In this document: piece after piece, positions 45,597 through 54,229 of the stretch
Position numbering within the stretch: the stretch's first letter is position 1
Layout: each line of letters starts with the position of its first letter
Assembly (NCBI RefSeq): GCF_024448165.1
Contig: NZ_JAMOLN010000028.1
Location: forward strand, 1 to 64,000
DNA: 64,000 bases
From: Streptomyces longispororuber
GTDB taxonomy: Bacteria; Actinomycetota; Actinomycetes; Streptomycetales; Streptomycetaceae
Direction of reading: 5' to 3'
Program-made: the position numbers and the translations under genes
The notes under the pieces: model-generated
Databases searched by the model: none
The model's input: the letters and a program-made list of their open reading frames with translations, nothing else
Told to the model about the DNA's origin: nothing

Positions 45597-46800
45597 CGGT
45601 AGTTCCTCCCCGCTGCGGAACCGGCTGCTTCAGCCGGCGGTACCCCAGGAACGCGACCAGGACCGCGACGGCGCCGGAGACCCCCGGCACCCCGTACCCG
45701 GCCTTCGCGCCGGCGGCGTCGATCACCCAGCCGGCCACGGAGGAACCGAGCGCGACACCGACCGCGAGTCCGGTGCTCACCCAGGTCATGCCCTCGGTCA
45801 GTTTCGCGCGTGGTACGTGCTGCTCGACGAGGGCCATCGTCGTGATCATCGTCGGCGCGATGGACAGGCCCGCAACGAAGAGCGCCACGGCCAGAAACGG
45901 CAGGTTCCCGACCAGTTGGAGGGGGATCATACTCACGGCCATCGCGACGACCCCCACCAGCCACCTGCGCGCGGGCGCCCCCTTGAAGTGCAGCAGCCCG
46001 AACACGGCACCGGCGACGCACGACCCGGCCGCGTACACGGCGAGCACCACGCTCGCCATCGACTTGTGCCCCTGCTCCTCGGCGAAGGCCACCGTGACCA
46101 CGTCGACCGCCCCGAAGATCGCTCCCGTCGCGACGAACGTGGCCACCAGGACCTGCAGCCCGCGCGCGCGGAGCGCGGATCCGCCGCCGTGCTGCTCGCG
46201 CGGGTGCGGCGCAGGCTCGGTGGCGCGCTGCCCGGTCAGCCAGAAGACACCGGCCGCGAGGAAACAGCCGGCCAGCAGGGGGCCCGCCTCGGGGAACCAC
46301 GCCGTGGACAGACCGATGGAGATGATCGGCCCGAAGATGAAGCAGACCTCGTCGATCACGGACTCGAAGGAGTACGCGGTGTGCAACTGCCGCGGGGCGT
46401 CGCCGTACAGGACCGCCCAGCGTGCCCGGATCATCGAACCCACGCTCGGCACGCAGCCGATGAACGCGGCACTCAGGAAGAGCGTCCAGTCCGGCGCCTC
46501 GTACTTGGCGCACAGCAGCATCGCCGCGACCGCGACGAGCGAGACCAGGGTGGCCGGGCGCAGCACCCGCCGCTGGCCGTGCCGGTCGACGAGCCGGGAG
46601 ATCTGCGGCCCGATGGCCGCGGCGGACAGGGCCACCGTCGCCGACAGCGCACCGGCCAGGCCGTACCGCCCGGTCAGCTGCGAGACCATCGTGACGATCC
46701 CGATGCCCATCATCGACAGGGGCATCCGGCCCAGGAACCCGGCCACGGAGAAGCTCTTGGTGCCGGGCAGGGCGAATATGGCGCGGTAGGGGCTGGGCAA
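45547..46800 (-). CDS. MFS transporter
   Basis: The 417-residue major facilitator has 12 predicted helices in two halves with the central loop at about 190-215 (TEPAPHPREQHGGGSALRAR). The motif RLVDRHGQRRVLRPAT between helices 2 and 3 matches the MFS signature (GxLaDrxGrrkvl). The substrate is unknown; a relation to sugar acids is suggested only by the lactone-oxidase-like gene next to it. The TTG (complement 46798-46800) follows CGGAGTCCCG. The C-terminal tail of about 16 residues (TTDEHGAHGQHEERRSVA) is encoded by DNA that also encodes the N-terminus of the flavoprotein. Confidence 0.88.
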   Translation of the reverse strand: MPSPYRAIFALPGTKSFSVAGFLGRMPLSMMGIGIVTMVSQLTGRYGLAGALSATVALSAAAIGPQISRLVDRHGQRRVLRPATLVSLVAVAAMLLCAKYEAPDWTLFLSAAFIGCVPSVGSMIRARWAVLYGDAPRQLHTAYSFESVIDEVCFIFGPIISIGLSTAWFPEAGPLLAGCFLAAGVFWLTGQRATEPAPHPREQHGGGSALRARGLQVLVATFVATGAIFGAVDVVTVAFAEEQGHKSMASVVLAVYAAGSCVAGAVFGLLHFKGAPARRWLVGVVAMAVSMIPLQLVGNLPFLAVALFVAGLSIAPTMITTMALVEQHVPRAKLTEGMTWVSTGLAVGVALGSSVAGWVIDAAGAKAGYGVPGVSGAVAVLVAFLGYRRLKQPVPQRGGTTDEHGAHGQHEERRSVA

Positions 46801-46955
46801 CGGGACTCCGGAGGGCGGTCAGGCGCAAGAGGTCTGGCGTGGGGGAAACGGCGCACGAGGTAAGGCGTAAACGTGGCTGATACAGCTTACGCGTGTCAGA
46901 AGTGGGCGGCATGGCAGTTTTCCGCCTGTCAGTGACGGGTGGCAGGATCGAACAC

Positions 46956-48095
46956 ATGCCAGAAGCGCACGCTGCCCCGACCACCGCCCGCCCCTACGAC
47001 GCCCTGCTGCTGCTCTCGTTCGGAGGGCCGGAGGGCCCCGACGACGTGGTCCCGTTCCTGGAGAACGTGACGCGCGGCCGAGGAATCCCCAAGGAGCGGC
47101 TCAAGGAAGTGGGACAGCACTACTTCCTGTTCGGCGGGGTCAGCCCCATCAACGAGCAGAACAGGGCGCTGCTCGACGCCCTGCGCAAGGACTTCGCCGA
47201 CCACGGCCTGGACCTGCCGGTCTTCTGGGGCAACCGGAACTGGGCGCCGTACCTGACGGACACGCTGCGCGAGATGGTGACCGAGGGCCACCGCCGCATC
47301 CTCGTCCTCGCGACCAGCGCGTACGCGTCGTACTCGGGCTGCCGCCAGTACCGGGAGAACCTCGCGGAGTCGCTGGCCGCCCTGGAGGCGGAGGGCCTGG
47401 AGCTGCCGACGATCGACAAGCTGCGGCACTACTTCAACCACCCGGGCTTCGTCCGGCCGATGATCGACGGCGTCCTGGCGTCCCTCGCGGACCTGCCCGA
47501 CGACGTGCGGGCCGGCGCCCACCTCGCTTTCACCACGCACTCCATCCCGGACGCGGCGGCCGACAGCTCGGGCCCCGTGGAGGACCACGGGGACGGCGGG
47601 GCGTACGTGAAGCAGCACCTGGACGTCGCCCGGCTGATCGCCGACGCCGTGCGCGAGGAGACCGGTGTCGAGCACCCCTGGCAGCTCGTCTACCAGTCGC
47701 GTTCCGGCGCCCCGCACATCCCGTGGCTGGAGCCCGACATCTGCGACCACCTGGAGGAGCGGCACGCCGCGGGGGTCCCCGCGGTCGTGATGGCGCCCAT
47801 CGGCTTCGTCTCCGACCACATGGAGGTCCTCTACGACCTCGACACCGAGGCCACGGAGAAGGCGGCGGAGCTCGGCCTTCCGGTGCGCCGCTCCGCCACC
47901 GTGGGCGCCGACCCGCGCTTCGCCGCCGCCGTACGGGAGCTCATCCTGGAGCGTGCCGCGAGCGAGAGCGGCAGGAACGTCACGCCGTGCGTGCTGGGCA
48001 CGCTCGGCGCGAGCCACGATCTGTGCCCGGTGGGCTGCTGCCCGGCCCGCGCCGCCAAGCCCGCCGCCGCGGGCGCCGACAGCCCGTACGCGTAA
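46956..48095 (+). CDS. cpfC: Coproporphyrin/protoporphyrin ferrochelatase
   Basis: The 379-residue enzyme inserts Fe2+ into porphyrin in the last part of haem synthesis; in actinobacteria the coproporphyrin-dependent pathway (CpfC) is used. Motifs: [20 protein letters not shown], the catalytic His in [35 protein letters not shown], and [21 protein letters not shown]-terminal cysteine set, in [20 protein letters not shown], fits the 2Fe-2S cluster of actinobacterial ferrochelatases. The ATG at 46956 follows GGCAGG; the upstream in-frame ATG at 46893 is not needed. The inositol-phosphatase gene follows after 9 bp. Confidence 0.93.
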   Translation: MPEAHAAPTTARPYDALLLLSFGGPEGPDDVVPFLENVTRGRGIPKERLKEVGQHYFLFGGVSPINEQNRALLDALRKDFADHGLDLPVFWGNRNWAPYLTDTLREMVTEGHRRILVLATSAYASYSGCRQYRENLAESLAALEAEGLELPTIDKLRHYFNHPGFVRPMIDGVLASLADLPDDVRAGAHLAFTTHSIPDAAADSSGPVEDHGDGGAYVKQHLDVARLIADAVREETGVEHPWQLVYQSRSGAPHIPWLEPDICDHLEERHAAGVPAVVMAPIGFVSDHMEVLYDLDTEATEKAAELGLPVRRSATVGADPRFAAAVRELILERAASESGRNVTPCVLGTLGASHDLCPVGCCPARAAKPAAAGADSPYA

Positions 48096-48104
48096 GGACG
48101 CCAC

Positions 48105-48920
48105 GTGACCGACCCCCAGACCCTCGACGCCCTCAAGGCCGAACTGCTCGACGTCGCCCTGGAGGCGGCGGCCCGAGCCGGCGCGTTCCTGCGCGACGGC
48201 CGCCCGGACGACCTCGGTGTCGCCGCCACCAAGACCAGCGCCGTCGACGTGGTCACCGAGATGGACATCGCCTCGGAGAAGCTGATCACGGACTTCCTGG
48301 CCGAGCGCCGCCCCGACGACGGGGTGCTCGGCGAGGAGGGGGCGAGCCGCGAGGGGACCAGCGGCGTCCAGTGGGTGATCGACCCCATCGACGGCACGGT
48401 CAACTACCTCTACGGGCGCCCCGACTGGTCCGTCTCCATCGCGGCCCGCAAGGACGGCGAGACGATCGTCGGCGTCGTCGCGGCGCCGATGCGCGCCGAG
48501 ACCTACCGCGCTGTCCTCGGCCAGGGCGCCTTCGTGAACGACCGGCCCGCCCACGCGCGCGTGGCACCCCCCTTCGAGCAGGCCCTGGTCGGCACCGGCT
48601 TCGGCTACCTGGAGGCGCGCCGCGTCCACCAGGCCGATGTCGTACGGCAGTTGATCCCCAAGGTGCGCGACATCCGGCGTGGCGGCTCGGCCGCGATCGA
48701 CCTGTGCGACATCGCGGTGGGCCGCATGGACGCCTACTACGAACGTGGCCTGAACCCCTGGGACTTCGCGGCCGGCGACCTCATCGCGCGCGAAGCGGGC
48801 GCGCTCACCGGTGGCCGTCCCGGCGAGCCCGTGTCGCCCGAGCTGACGATCGCCGCGCCGCCCGGCCTCTTCGAGCCGCTCCAGAAGTGGCTGGAAGAGC
48901 TCGGCGCCTGGCACGACTGA
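48105..48920 (+). CDS. Inositol monophosphatase family phosphatase
   Basis: The 271-residue Mg2+-dependent phosphatase has metal ligands in GEEG (76-79) and DPIDGT (93-98), and the second motif WDFAAGDLIAREAGA. This family hydrolyses inositol-1-phosphate, histidinol phosphate, FBP or PAP. The exact substrate is not clear, but the sequence and its place in the ferrochelatase operon are typical for actinobacterial SuhB/ImpA-type enzymes. The GTG at 48105 follows AAGGACGCCAC, 9 nt after the ferrochelatase stop. A strong terminator follows. Confidence 0.9.
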   Translation: MTDPQTLDALKAELLDVALEAAARAGAFLRDGRPDDLGVAATKTSAVDVVTEMDIASEKLITDFLAERRPDDGVLGEEGASREGTSGVQWVIDPIDGTVNYLYGRPDWSVSIAARKDGETIVGVVAAPMRAETYRAVLGQGAFVNDRPAHARVAPPFEQALVGTGFGYLEARRVHQADVVRQLIPKVRDIRRGGSAAIDLCDIAVGRMDAYYERGLNPWDFAAGDLIAREAGALTGGRPGEPVSPELTIAAPPGLFEPLQKWLEELGAWHD

Positions 48921-48961
48921 GCGGCACCCCGCACCGCCCGCGACAGGGTCCGTGCACGCGA

Positions 48962-49006
48962 AAGGGCCCCGGCACCTGCCTGGATCGAACAGGTGCCGGG
49001 GCCCTT
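48962..49006. terminator. Bidirectional terminator
   Basis: A 17-bp perfect stem (AAGGGCCCCGGCACCTG at 48962-48978 with 48990-49006) closes an 11-nt loop. It lies between the phosphatase gene and a convergent small gene. Confidence 0.88.
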
Positions 49007-49017
49007 CGTGGTGCGTG

Positions 49018-49191
49018 TCAGACGCTCGAGGCGTGGATCTCCACGCCGTGCTCGGCGGCAAGGCGGTGGAGGTCGTCCAGCTCGCCCTGCTCGACCTCGG
49101 CAAGGAAGTCGTCGCCGCTCTCGCGCGCCCGCGTCAGGTCGGACTCCGCCGCCTTTATGCGCTGCAGAAGTCCTGCGGTGAATGCGTCCAT
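49018..49191 (-). CDS. Small conserved helical protein (57 residues)
   Basis: The 57-residue protein MDAFTAGLLQRIKAAESDLT, then RARESGDDFLAEVEQGELDD and LHRLAAEHGVEI, is predicted to be almost all helix with a coiled-coil character. I recall such a gene between the inositol-phosphatase gene and cutR in S. coelicolor; no function is known. The ATG (complement 49189-49191) follows GAGGGGGCGCAACC. The longer open frame to 49302 would add 37 basic residues of no conserved look. Confidence 0.75.
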   Translation of the reverse strand: MDAFTAGLLQRIKAAESDLTRARESGDDFLAEVEQGELDDLHRLAAEHGVEIHASSV

Positions 49192-49517
49192 GGTTGCGCC
49201 CCCTCGTCCTGGGTCGTGGGTCGTGGCACGGGGGTGTGCCCTGTGGAAGGGGCGATCACGTCTCGAGCCGCCCTGCGGTAAGCGGTTCGTGGCACGCCAC
49301 ATACAAAGCGTGATCGCGGGTGTAAGGCCGTCCTCCCCCCGCTCCGTTCCGCGGAAACCTCAACCCCCCGAGAAAATCCCGGTATTCCCCGGACGCCTGA
49401 CCGCCTTACAGCCGGTTTATGGCCGAAAGGGGCAGGATGGTGACTCACACCCATGATAGGACCTGCTCGCGTGCGCCCGAACGATGCCCGCGGGTGACCA
49501 GAGGAAGGACTAGCGAC
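49192..49517. other. Divergent intergenic region upstream of cutR
   Basis: The 326-bp gap holds no gene. It separates the small minus-strand gene from cutR and should hold the promoters of both. The cutR ribosome binding site AGGAAGGA lies at 49502-49509. No operator was recognised. Confidence 0.4.
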
Positions 49518-50171
49518 GTGCGCGTACTCGTCGTCGAGGACGAGCAGCTGCTCGCCGATGCGGTGGCCACCGGACTGCGCCGGGAGGCCATGGCCGTCGA
49601 CGTCGTGTACGACGGTGCGGCCGCCCTGGAGCGCATCGGCGTCAACGACTACGACGTGGTCGTCCTCGACCGCGACCTCCCGCTCGTGCACGGCGACGAC
49701 GTCGCCCGCAAGATCGTCGAGCTGGGCATGCCCACCCGCATCCTCATGCTGACCGCCTCCGGCGACGTCAGCGACCGTGTGGAGGGCCTGGAGCTGGGCG
49801 CCGACGACTACCTCCCCAAGCCCTTCGCGTTCAGCGAGCTGACGGCCCGCGTCCGGGCCCTCGGACGCCGTACGAGCATGCCCCTGCCGCCCGTCCTGGA
49901 GCGTGCGGGGATCAAGCTCGACCCGAACCGGCGCGAGGTGTTCCGCGACGGCAAGGAGATCCAGCTCGCCCCCAAGGAGTTCGCGGTCCTGGAGGTGCTG
50001 CTGCGCAGCGAGGGCGCCGTCGTCTCCGCCGAGCAGCTCCTGGAGAAGGCCTGGGACGAGAACACGGACCCGTTCACGAACGTCGTCCGCGTCACCGTCA
50101 TGACGCTGCGTCGCAAGCTCGGCGAGCCCGCCGTCATCGTCACCGTGCCCGGCTCCGGATACCGGATCTGA
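49518..50171 (+). CDS. cutR: CutR, OmpR-family response regulator
   Basis: The 217-residue regulator has a receiver domain (VRVLVVEDEQLLADAVATGL) with phospho-acceptor Asp51 in VVVLDRDLPL and Lys in DDYLPKPFAFSEL. The winged-helix OmpR domain follows (IQLAPKEFAVLEVLLRSEGA, then TVMTLRRKLGEPAVIVTVPG). The GTG at 49518 follows AGGAAGGA at 8 nt. With CutS, 7 bp downstream, it forms the Streptomyces CutRS system, which I recall as linked to secretion stress and folding of extracellular proteins. The order ferrochelatase-phosphatase-small gene-cutR-cutS matches the S. coelicolor neighbourhood. Confidence 0.92.
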   Translation: MRVLVVEDEQLLADAVATGLRREAMAVDVVYDGAAALERIGVNDYDVVVLDRDLPLVHGDDVARKIVELGMPTRILMLTASGDVSDRVEGLELGADDYLPKPFAFSELTARVRALGRRTSMPLPPVLERAGIKLDPNRREVFRDGKEIQLAPKEFAVLEVLLRSEGAVVSAEQLLEKAWDENTDPFTNVVRVTVMTLRRKLGEPAVIVTVPGSGYRI

Positions 50172-50178
50172 TCCCTCC

Positions 50179-51420
50179 ATGGCCGCCACCCCCGCGCCGC
50201 CCAAGGCGCCACCGAAGCCGACCTGGAAGCCGGGAGCCGGGGTCGAACCCCCCTTCCCCTGGCTCCGCCCCACCATTCGCATAAGGCTCACGCTGCTGTA
50301 CGGCGGCATGTTCCTGATCGCGGGCATCCTGCTGCTCTCGATCATCTACCTGCTGGCCGCCCAGGCTCTGAACGTGGGCAGCGAGCTCCCGTTCAAGATC
50401 GTCGAAGGCACCGTCTCCAGCAACGTCTGCAACATTCCGGACGGGACGAGGATCCCCGCCAGCGAGCTGAACAGTGCGCTGAGCGACTGCGTCAACCAGC
50501 AGCGCCAGCACGCCCTGGACGTCCTGCTGAGCCGCTCCCTGATGGCGCTGCTCGGCCTCGCGATCATCGCCTTCGCCTTCGGCTACGCGATGGCGGGCCG
50601 CGTCCTGTCGCCGCTCGGCCGGATCACCCGCACCGCGCGCCGCGTCGCCGGCACGGACCTCTCCCGCCGGATCGAGCTGGACGGCCCGGACGACGAGCTG
50701 AAGGAGCTGTCGGACACCTTCGACGAGATGCTGGACCGCCTGGAGCGGGCGTTCACGGCGCAGCAGCGCTTCGTGGGCAACGCGTCGCACGAGCTGCGCA
50801 CCCCCCTCGCGATCAACCGCACCCTCCTGGAGGTCCACCTCTCCGACCCCGGCGCCCCCGTGGAGCTCCAGCAGCTGGGCAAGACGCTGCTCGCCACGAA
50901 CGAGCGCAGCGAGCAGCTCGTGGAGGGCCTGCTGCTGCTCGCCCGCAGCGACAACCAGATCGTCGAGCGCAAGCCCGTGGACCTGGCCGAGGTCGCCTCC
51001 CAGGCGCTCGACCAGGCGCGGGCCGAGGCCGAGCAGAAGGGCGTGGAGATCCGCGGCGAGCGCAAGGAAGCGGTCGTCCAGGGCAACGGCGTCCTCCTGG
51101 AGCGCATCGCGCTGAACCTCGTACAGAACGCGATCCGGTACAACGTCCCCGACGGGGGCTGGGTCCAGGTCGACACCGAGGCGCAGCACGGCCAGGCGGT
51201 CCTGGTGGTCGCCAATACGGGCCCGGTGGTCCCCGCGTACGAGATCGACAACCTCTTCGAGCCGTTCCGGCGGCTGCGCACGGAGCGCACCGGCAGCGAC
51301 AAGGGCGTGGGCCTCGGCCTTTCCATCGCCCGGTCCGTCGCGCGCGCCCACGGCGGCCGGATCAGCGCCGAGCCGCGCGAGGGGGGTGGGCTCGTGATGC
51401 GCGTCACCCTGCCGATCTAG
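50179..51420 (+). CDS. cutS: CutS, sensor histidine kinase
   Basis: The 413-residue membrane kinase has a Pro-rich N-terminus (residues 1-30), helix 1 (about 38-62), an extracytoplasmic domain of about 55 residues with two cysteines, Cys84 and Cys104, helix 2 (about 118-140), a HAMP domain (GRVLSPLGRITRTARRVAGT) and HisKA with His204 in GNASHELRTPLA. The HATPase boxes are NLVQNAIRYN and GVGLGLSIARSVARAHGG. The two conserved cysteines could sense the redox or disulfide state outside the cell, which fits the reported role in secretion stress. The ATG at 50179 lies 7 bp after the cutR stop. Confidence 0.92.
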   Translation: MAATPAPPKAPPKPTWKPGAGVEPPFPWLRPTIRIRLTLLYGGMFLIAGILLLSIIYLLAAQALNVGSELPFKIVEGTVSSNVCNIPDGTRIPASELNSALSDCVNQQRQHALDVLLSRSLMALLGLAIIAFAFGYAMAGRVLSPLGRITRTARRVAGTDLSRRIELDGPDDELKELSDTFDEMLDRLERAFTAQQRFVGNASHELRTPLAINRTLLEVHLSDPGAPVELQQLGKTLLATNERSEQLVEGLLLLARSDNQIVERKPVDLAEVASQALDQARAEAEQKGVEIRGERKEAVVQGNGVLLERIALNLVQNAIRYNVPDGGWVQVDTEAQHGQAVLVVANTGPVVPAYEIDNLFEPFRRLRTERTGSDKGVGLGLSIARSVARAHGGRISAEPREGGGLVMRVTLPI

Positions 51421-51846
51421 GTCGGTTCAAGGTGCACGCCGCGTGCGGATCTGACATGCTTCCGCCGACGTGCTGAGGAGTTCGCTTTTAGCGGAATTTT
51501 CGGGACCTGCGCCCGGGAAGGCCGTGTGTGATCGATCACATGGGCGAATTTCCGGCCATCCACTCTCCGTGATCGCCAAGGTCGCCGGAAAGCCGGGAAA
51601 ATCCGGGTTTTCGGGCAGCTTGATCACGGGAAGTACACGGGGTGGCGCCCGTGCAGTGCGTCAATCGGACCGTGTACGGTCCCGTTCGCCACCCAAGCCG
51701 ATCACTCATGAGGGGTCCGGTTGGGTGTCGATTGAGTAACAGACCTTGATGTGAGGCAAAATCTCCGCCTCAGGTCGGGCACAAGTCCGGCCTCTCATGC
51801 GTTACGTGCGCTGAGACACCGCAGACACCCAGAGGGGGAGAGCGAC
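51421..51846. other. Intergenic region with several palindromes upstream of the DUF4193 gene
   Basis: The 426-bp gap has no gene. It holds TGTGATCGATCACA, a perfect palindrome at 51527-51540 with a GTG-N6-CAC spacing like Crp-type sites. GGACCGT-GT-ACGGTCC is a perfect inverted repeat at 51667-51682. A short hairpin TGAGGC...GCCTCA is at 51752-51772. The ribosome binding site GGGGGAGAGCG precedes 51847. The first is a possible Crp-like site and the second a possible operator; neither is proven. Confidence 0.5.
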
Positions 51847-52143
51847 ATGGCAACGGATTACGACACCCCACGCAAGACCGATGACGACCTCAACGAAGAC
51901 AGCATTGAGGAACTGAAGTCACGGCGTAACGACAAGTCCGCGTCGAACGTCGACGTGGACGAGTTCGAGGCGGCCGAGGGCCTTGAGCTCCCGGGCGCAG
52001 ACCTCTCGAACGAGGAGCTGGCCGTCCGCGTCCTGCCCAAGCAGCAGGACGAGTTCACCTGCATGAGCTGCTTCCTGGTGCACCACCGCAGCCAGCTTGC
52101 GCGGGAGAAGAACGGGCAGCCGATCTGCCGCGACTGCGACTGA
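51847..52143 (+). CDS. DUF4193 family zinc-ribbon protein
   Basis: The 98-residue acidic protein has a charged disordered N-terminus (DDDLNEDSIEELKSRRNDKS) and a C-terminal zinc ribbon: CMSCFLVHHRSQL, then ICRDCD. It matches the DUF4193 family, nearly universal in actinobacteria and related to dksA/traR-type Cys4 folds in look only; the function is not established. The ATG at 51847 follows GGGGGAGAGCGAC. The long palindrome-rich leader suggests tight regulation. The following membrane-linked gene starts 13 bp downstream and is probably co-transcribed. Confidence 0.85.
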   Translation: MATDYDTPRKTDDDLNEDSIEELKSRRNDKSASNVDVDEFEAAEGLELPGADLSNEELAVRVLPKQQDEFTCMSCFLVHHRSQLAREKNGQPICRDCD

Positions 52144-52156
52144 GGCAGGGTCGGGC

Positions 52157-53110
52157 ATGACTGGCTCGACCCCGCCCTGGAAGCGCCGTTCCCTCAAGAA
52201 GCTCCGAGGGACGGCAGAAGGCCCGTCAGAGGCCGTGCGTGACGACGAGCGAGGCTCTTCCGGTCGTGAAGACGCCTCGCTCGAATCGGCGGACGACCAC
52301 GAGGTGACGGGCGACCTGGAGGCGGCCGGCATCGTGCTCCCGCACGACGCCGACAGCGCCGCCGTGGAGACCAGGGCGCAGACGACGAGGCGGCGGGTGA
52401 CCGCCGTCAGGGACGGTGTGCGCAAGAGCGGCACCGTCGCGAGAACGGGGATGGTCAAGAGCGGCGCCGCCGCCAAGGCCGGCATCGGCTACCTCGCCGA
52501 CCGGATCATCGACAACGCGCCGCGGGTTCCCGTCCGGGACCTCGCGACCCTGCGCAAGCAGTTCCCCGGGCTCGGCCCCGAGGAGATCGCGGACAAGCTC
52601 GTCGCCGGTGCGGCGATGGCCTCGTCCACGGTGGGCGCGGGAGTCGGCGCCGCCGCGATGCTGCCCGTACCGCCCGCGATGCCGACCGAGCTGGCCGCGG
52701 AGATCACGGGTGTCGCGGCGATCGAGCTGAAGCTGATCGCCGAGCTGCACGAGGTCTACGGAGTGCGGCCCGCAGGCAATCTGAAGGACCGCAGCAGCGC
52801 CTATCTGACCTCGTGGACGCAGGAGCGCGGCATCGAGGTCACCAAGCCGATGTCCGTCAACGTCGCGCTCGGCGGACAGATGAAGCGCGAGCTGCGGCAG
52901 CAGATCATGAAGCGCATGGTGCGCAACCTGCCGAGCCTCACGCCGTTCATGGTCGGCGCGGCCGTGGGCGCGTTCATGAACCGGCGCGACACGAAGAAGC
53001 TGGCCGACCGGGTCCGCAAGGACCTCCGGCACCTGCAGGTCCCGTGGGACGCGCTCGGCGAGCTGCCGGCCCTGCCCACGCCGAAGGACGCCCTGGAGAT
53101 CGAGGGCTGA
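52157..53110 (+). CDS. Conserved hypothetical protein with glycine/alanine-rich hydrophobic segments
   Basis: The 317-residue protein is unrecognised by any clear motif. The first 80 residues are charged and probably disordered. A central hydrophobic, alanine-rich part follows (KLVAGAAMASSTVGAGVGAA, then AMLPVPPAMPTELAAEITGV) that may insert into or associate with membranes. Then comes AIELKLIAELHEVYGVRPAG and a basic helical part RELRQQIMKRMVRNLPSLTP ending with FMVGAAVGAFMNRRDTKKLA. The pattern is reminiscent of EcsC-like proteins, which is a weak guess. The ATG at 52157 follows GGCAGGGTCGGGC. It is 26 bp from the convergent next gene. Confidence 0.65.
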   Translation: MTGSTPPWKRRSLKKLRGTAEGPSEAVRDDERGSSGREDASLESADDHEVTGDLEAAGIVLPHDADSAAVETRAQTTRRRVTAVRDGVRKSGTVARTGMVKSGAAAKAGIGYLADRIIDNAPRVPVRDLATLRKQFPGLGPEEIADKLVAGAAMASSTVGAGVGAAAMLPVPPAMPTELAAEITGVAAIELKLIAELHEVYGVRPAGNLKDRSSAYLTSWTQERGIEVTKPMSVNVALGGQMKRELRQQIMKRMVRNLPSLTPFMVGAAVGAFMNRRDTKKLADRVRKDLRHLQVPWDALGELPALPTPKDALEIEG

Positions 53111-53136
53111 GTTCCGGACTTCCGGGCGGCCGGGTC

Positions 53137-53586
53137 TCAGGCCCGGCTCAGAGCCTTTGCCAAAGCTTCAGGTTCGCGCGTCGAGAGGTAGACGTACGGC
53201 GTCGGGTCCGCCGGGTCCGTGATCTTCGCCCGGACCGCCGTGGGCACGTAGCTGCGCAGCAGCATGAAGGCGCGCGGATCGGCCTTGTACGTGCGCCAGG
53301 CGCGCGCCTCCTCCGCGTCAAGCACCTCGACGTCGCCCAGGGCGGACAGCGGGATCTTCGCATCGCCCGCGACCAGCGAGTCCGCCACGACGCGGATCCG
53401 GATCGAGCCGTACGAGCTGGTGATCACGGCCGCCACGAGGAGGCCGCCGACGAGGCCGCCGAGCATCGGCAGCGTGCCGAAGGGCAGCAGGATGATGCCG
53501 CACGCGACGCCCACCAGGAACGTGACGAGCCACCACGCGCGTGGTGCGGTGAGGCGTTCTTCGTAAGGCGTCGTCGAGTGCTCCAT
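53137..53586 (-). CDS. DUF3093 membrane protein
   Basis: The 149-residue protein has two close transmembrane helices (AWWLVTFLVGVACGIILLPF and GGLVGGLLVAAVITSS) and a C-terminal beta-rich soluble domain (IRIRVVADSLVAGDAKIPLS, then GDVEVLDAEEARAWRTYKAD). This is the DUF3093 pattern (a PH-like domain behind two helices) of actinobacteria; its function is unknown. It is divergent from the thioesterase gene. The ATG complement is at 53584-53586. Confidence 0.82.
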   Translation of the reverse strand: MEHSTTPYEERLTAPRAWWLVTFLVGVACGIILLPFGTLPMLGGLVGGLLVAAVITSSYGSIRIRVVADSLVAGDAKIPLSALGDVEVLDAEEARAWRTYKADPRAFMLLRSYVPTAVRAKITDPADPTPYVYLSTREPEALAKALSRA

Positions 53587-53644
53587 GGGCTCAAGCTTGG
53601 CACGATGCGTGAACCCTCAGGACGCGCGGGTAAGGTCTGCGCCT

Positions 53645-54229
53645 GTGAGTGGTACTTCAGCAGCTCTGACGCCCCCGGCCGACGCCATAGCGCCCGTACG
53701 GCACCCCGACGCGCCCGCTCCCGGTGAGCTCCTCGGTGCGCACTACGGACACTGTTTCGGCTGTGGCGGCGAGCAGCCGCACGGGCTGCATCTGGAGGCG
53801 CGGGCCGGCGAGGGCGTCAGCGTCACCGCCGAGTTCACCGTCCGGGCCGCCCATCAGGGTGCGCCGGGTCTGGCGCACGGCGGTCTGCTCGCCACGGCGC
53901 TGGACGAGACGCTCGGCTCCCTGAACTGGCTGATCCAGACCATCGCCGTGACCGGGCGGCTGGAGACGGACTATGTGCGGCCGGTGCCGGTGGACACCGT
54001 GCTGCACCTGTCCGCCGAGGTCACCGCCGTCGCCGGACGCAAGATCTACTCGACCGCGACCGGCCGGATCGGCGGCCCCGACGGGCCCGTCGCCGTCCGT
54101 GCCGACGCCCTCTTCATCGAGGTGAAGGTCGACCACTTCATCGACAACGGACGCCCGGAGGAGATCCAGGCGGCCATGAGCGACCCGGACCAGGTCCGGC
54201 GTGCGCGTGCCTTCGAGGTGAACCCGTGA
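53645..54229 (+). CDS. PaaI-family hotdog thioesterase
   Basis: The 194-residue protein has the single-hotdog thioesterase fold. The active-site signature HGGLLATALDETLG (HGG....D) is visible, with CFGCGGEQPHGLHLEA before it, typical of the PaaI/DUF4442-like group where HCFGCG precedes the fold. It probably hydrolyses an acyl-CoA. The GTG at 53645 is preferred, since the longer frame to 53585 lies in the divergent promoter. Its stop overlaps dut by 4 bp (GTGA), so it is coupled to it. Substrate unknown. Confidence 0.86.
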   Translation: MSGTSAALTPPADAIAPVRHPDAPAPGELLGAHYGHCFGCGGEQPHGLHLEARAGEGVSVTAEFTVRAAHQGAPGLAHGGLLATALDETLGSLNWLIQTIAVTGRLETDYVRPVPVDTVLHLSAEVTAVAGRKIYSTATGRIGGPDGPVAVRADALFIEVKVDHFIDNGRPEEIQAAMSDPDQVRRARAFEVNP

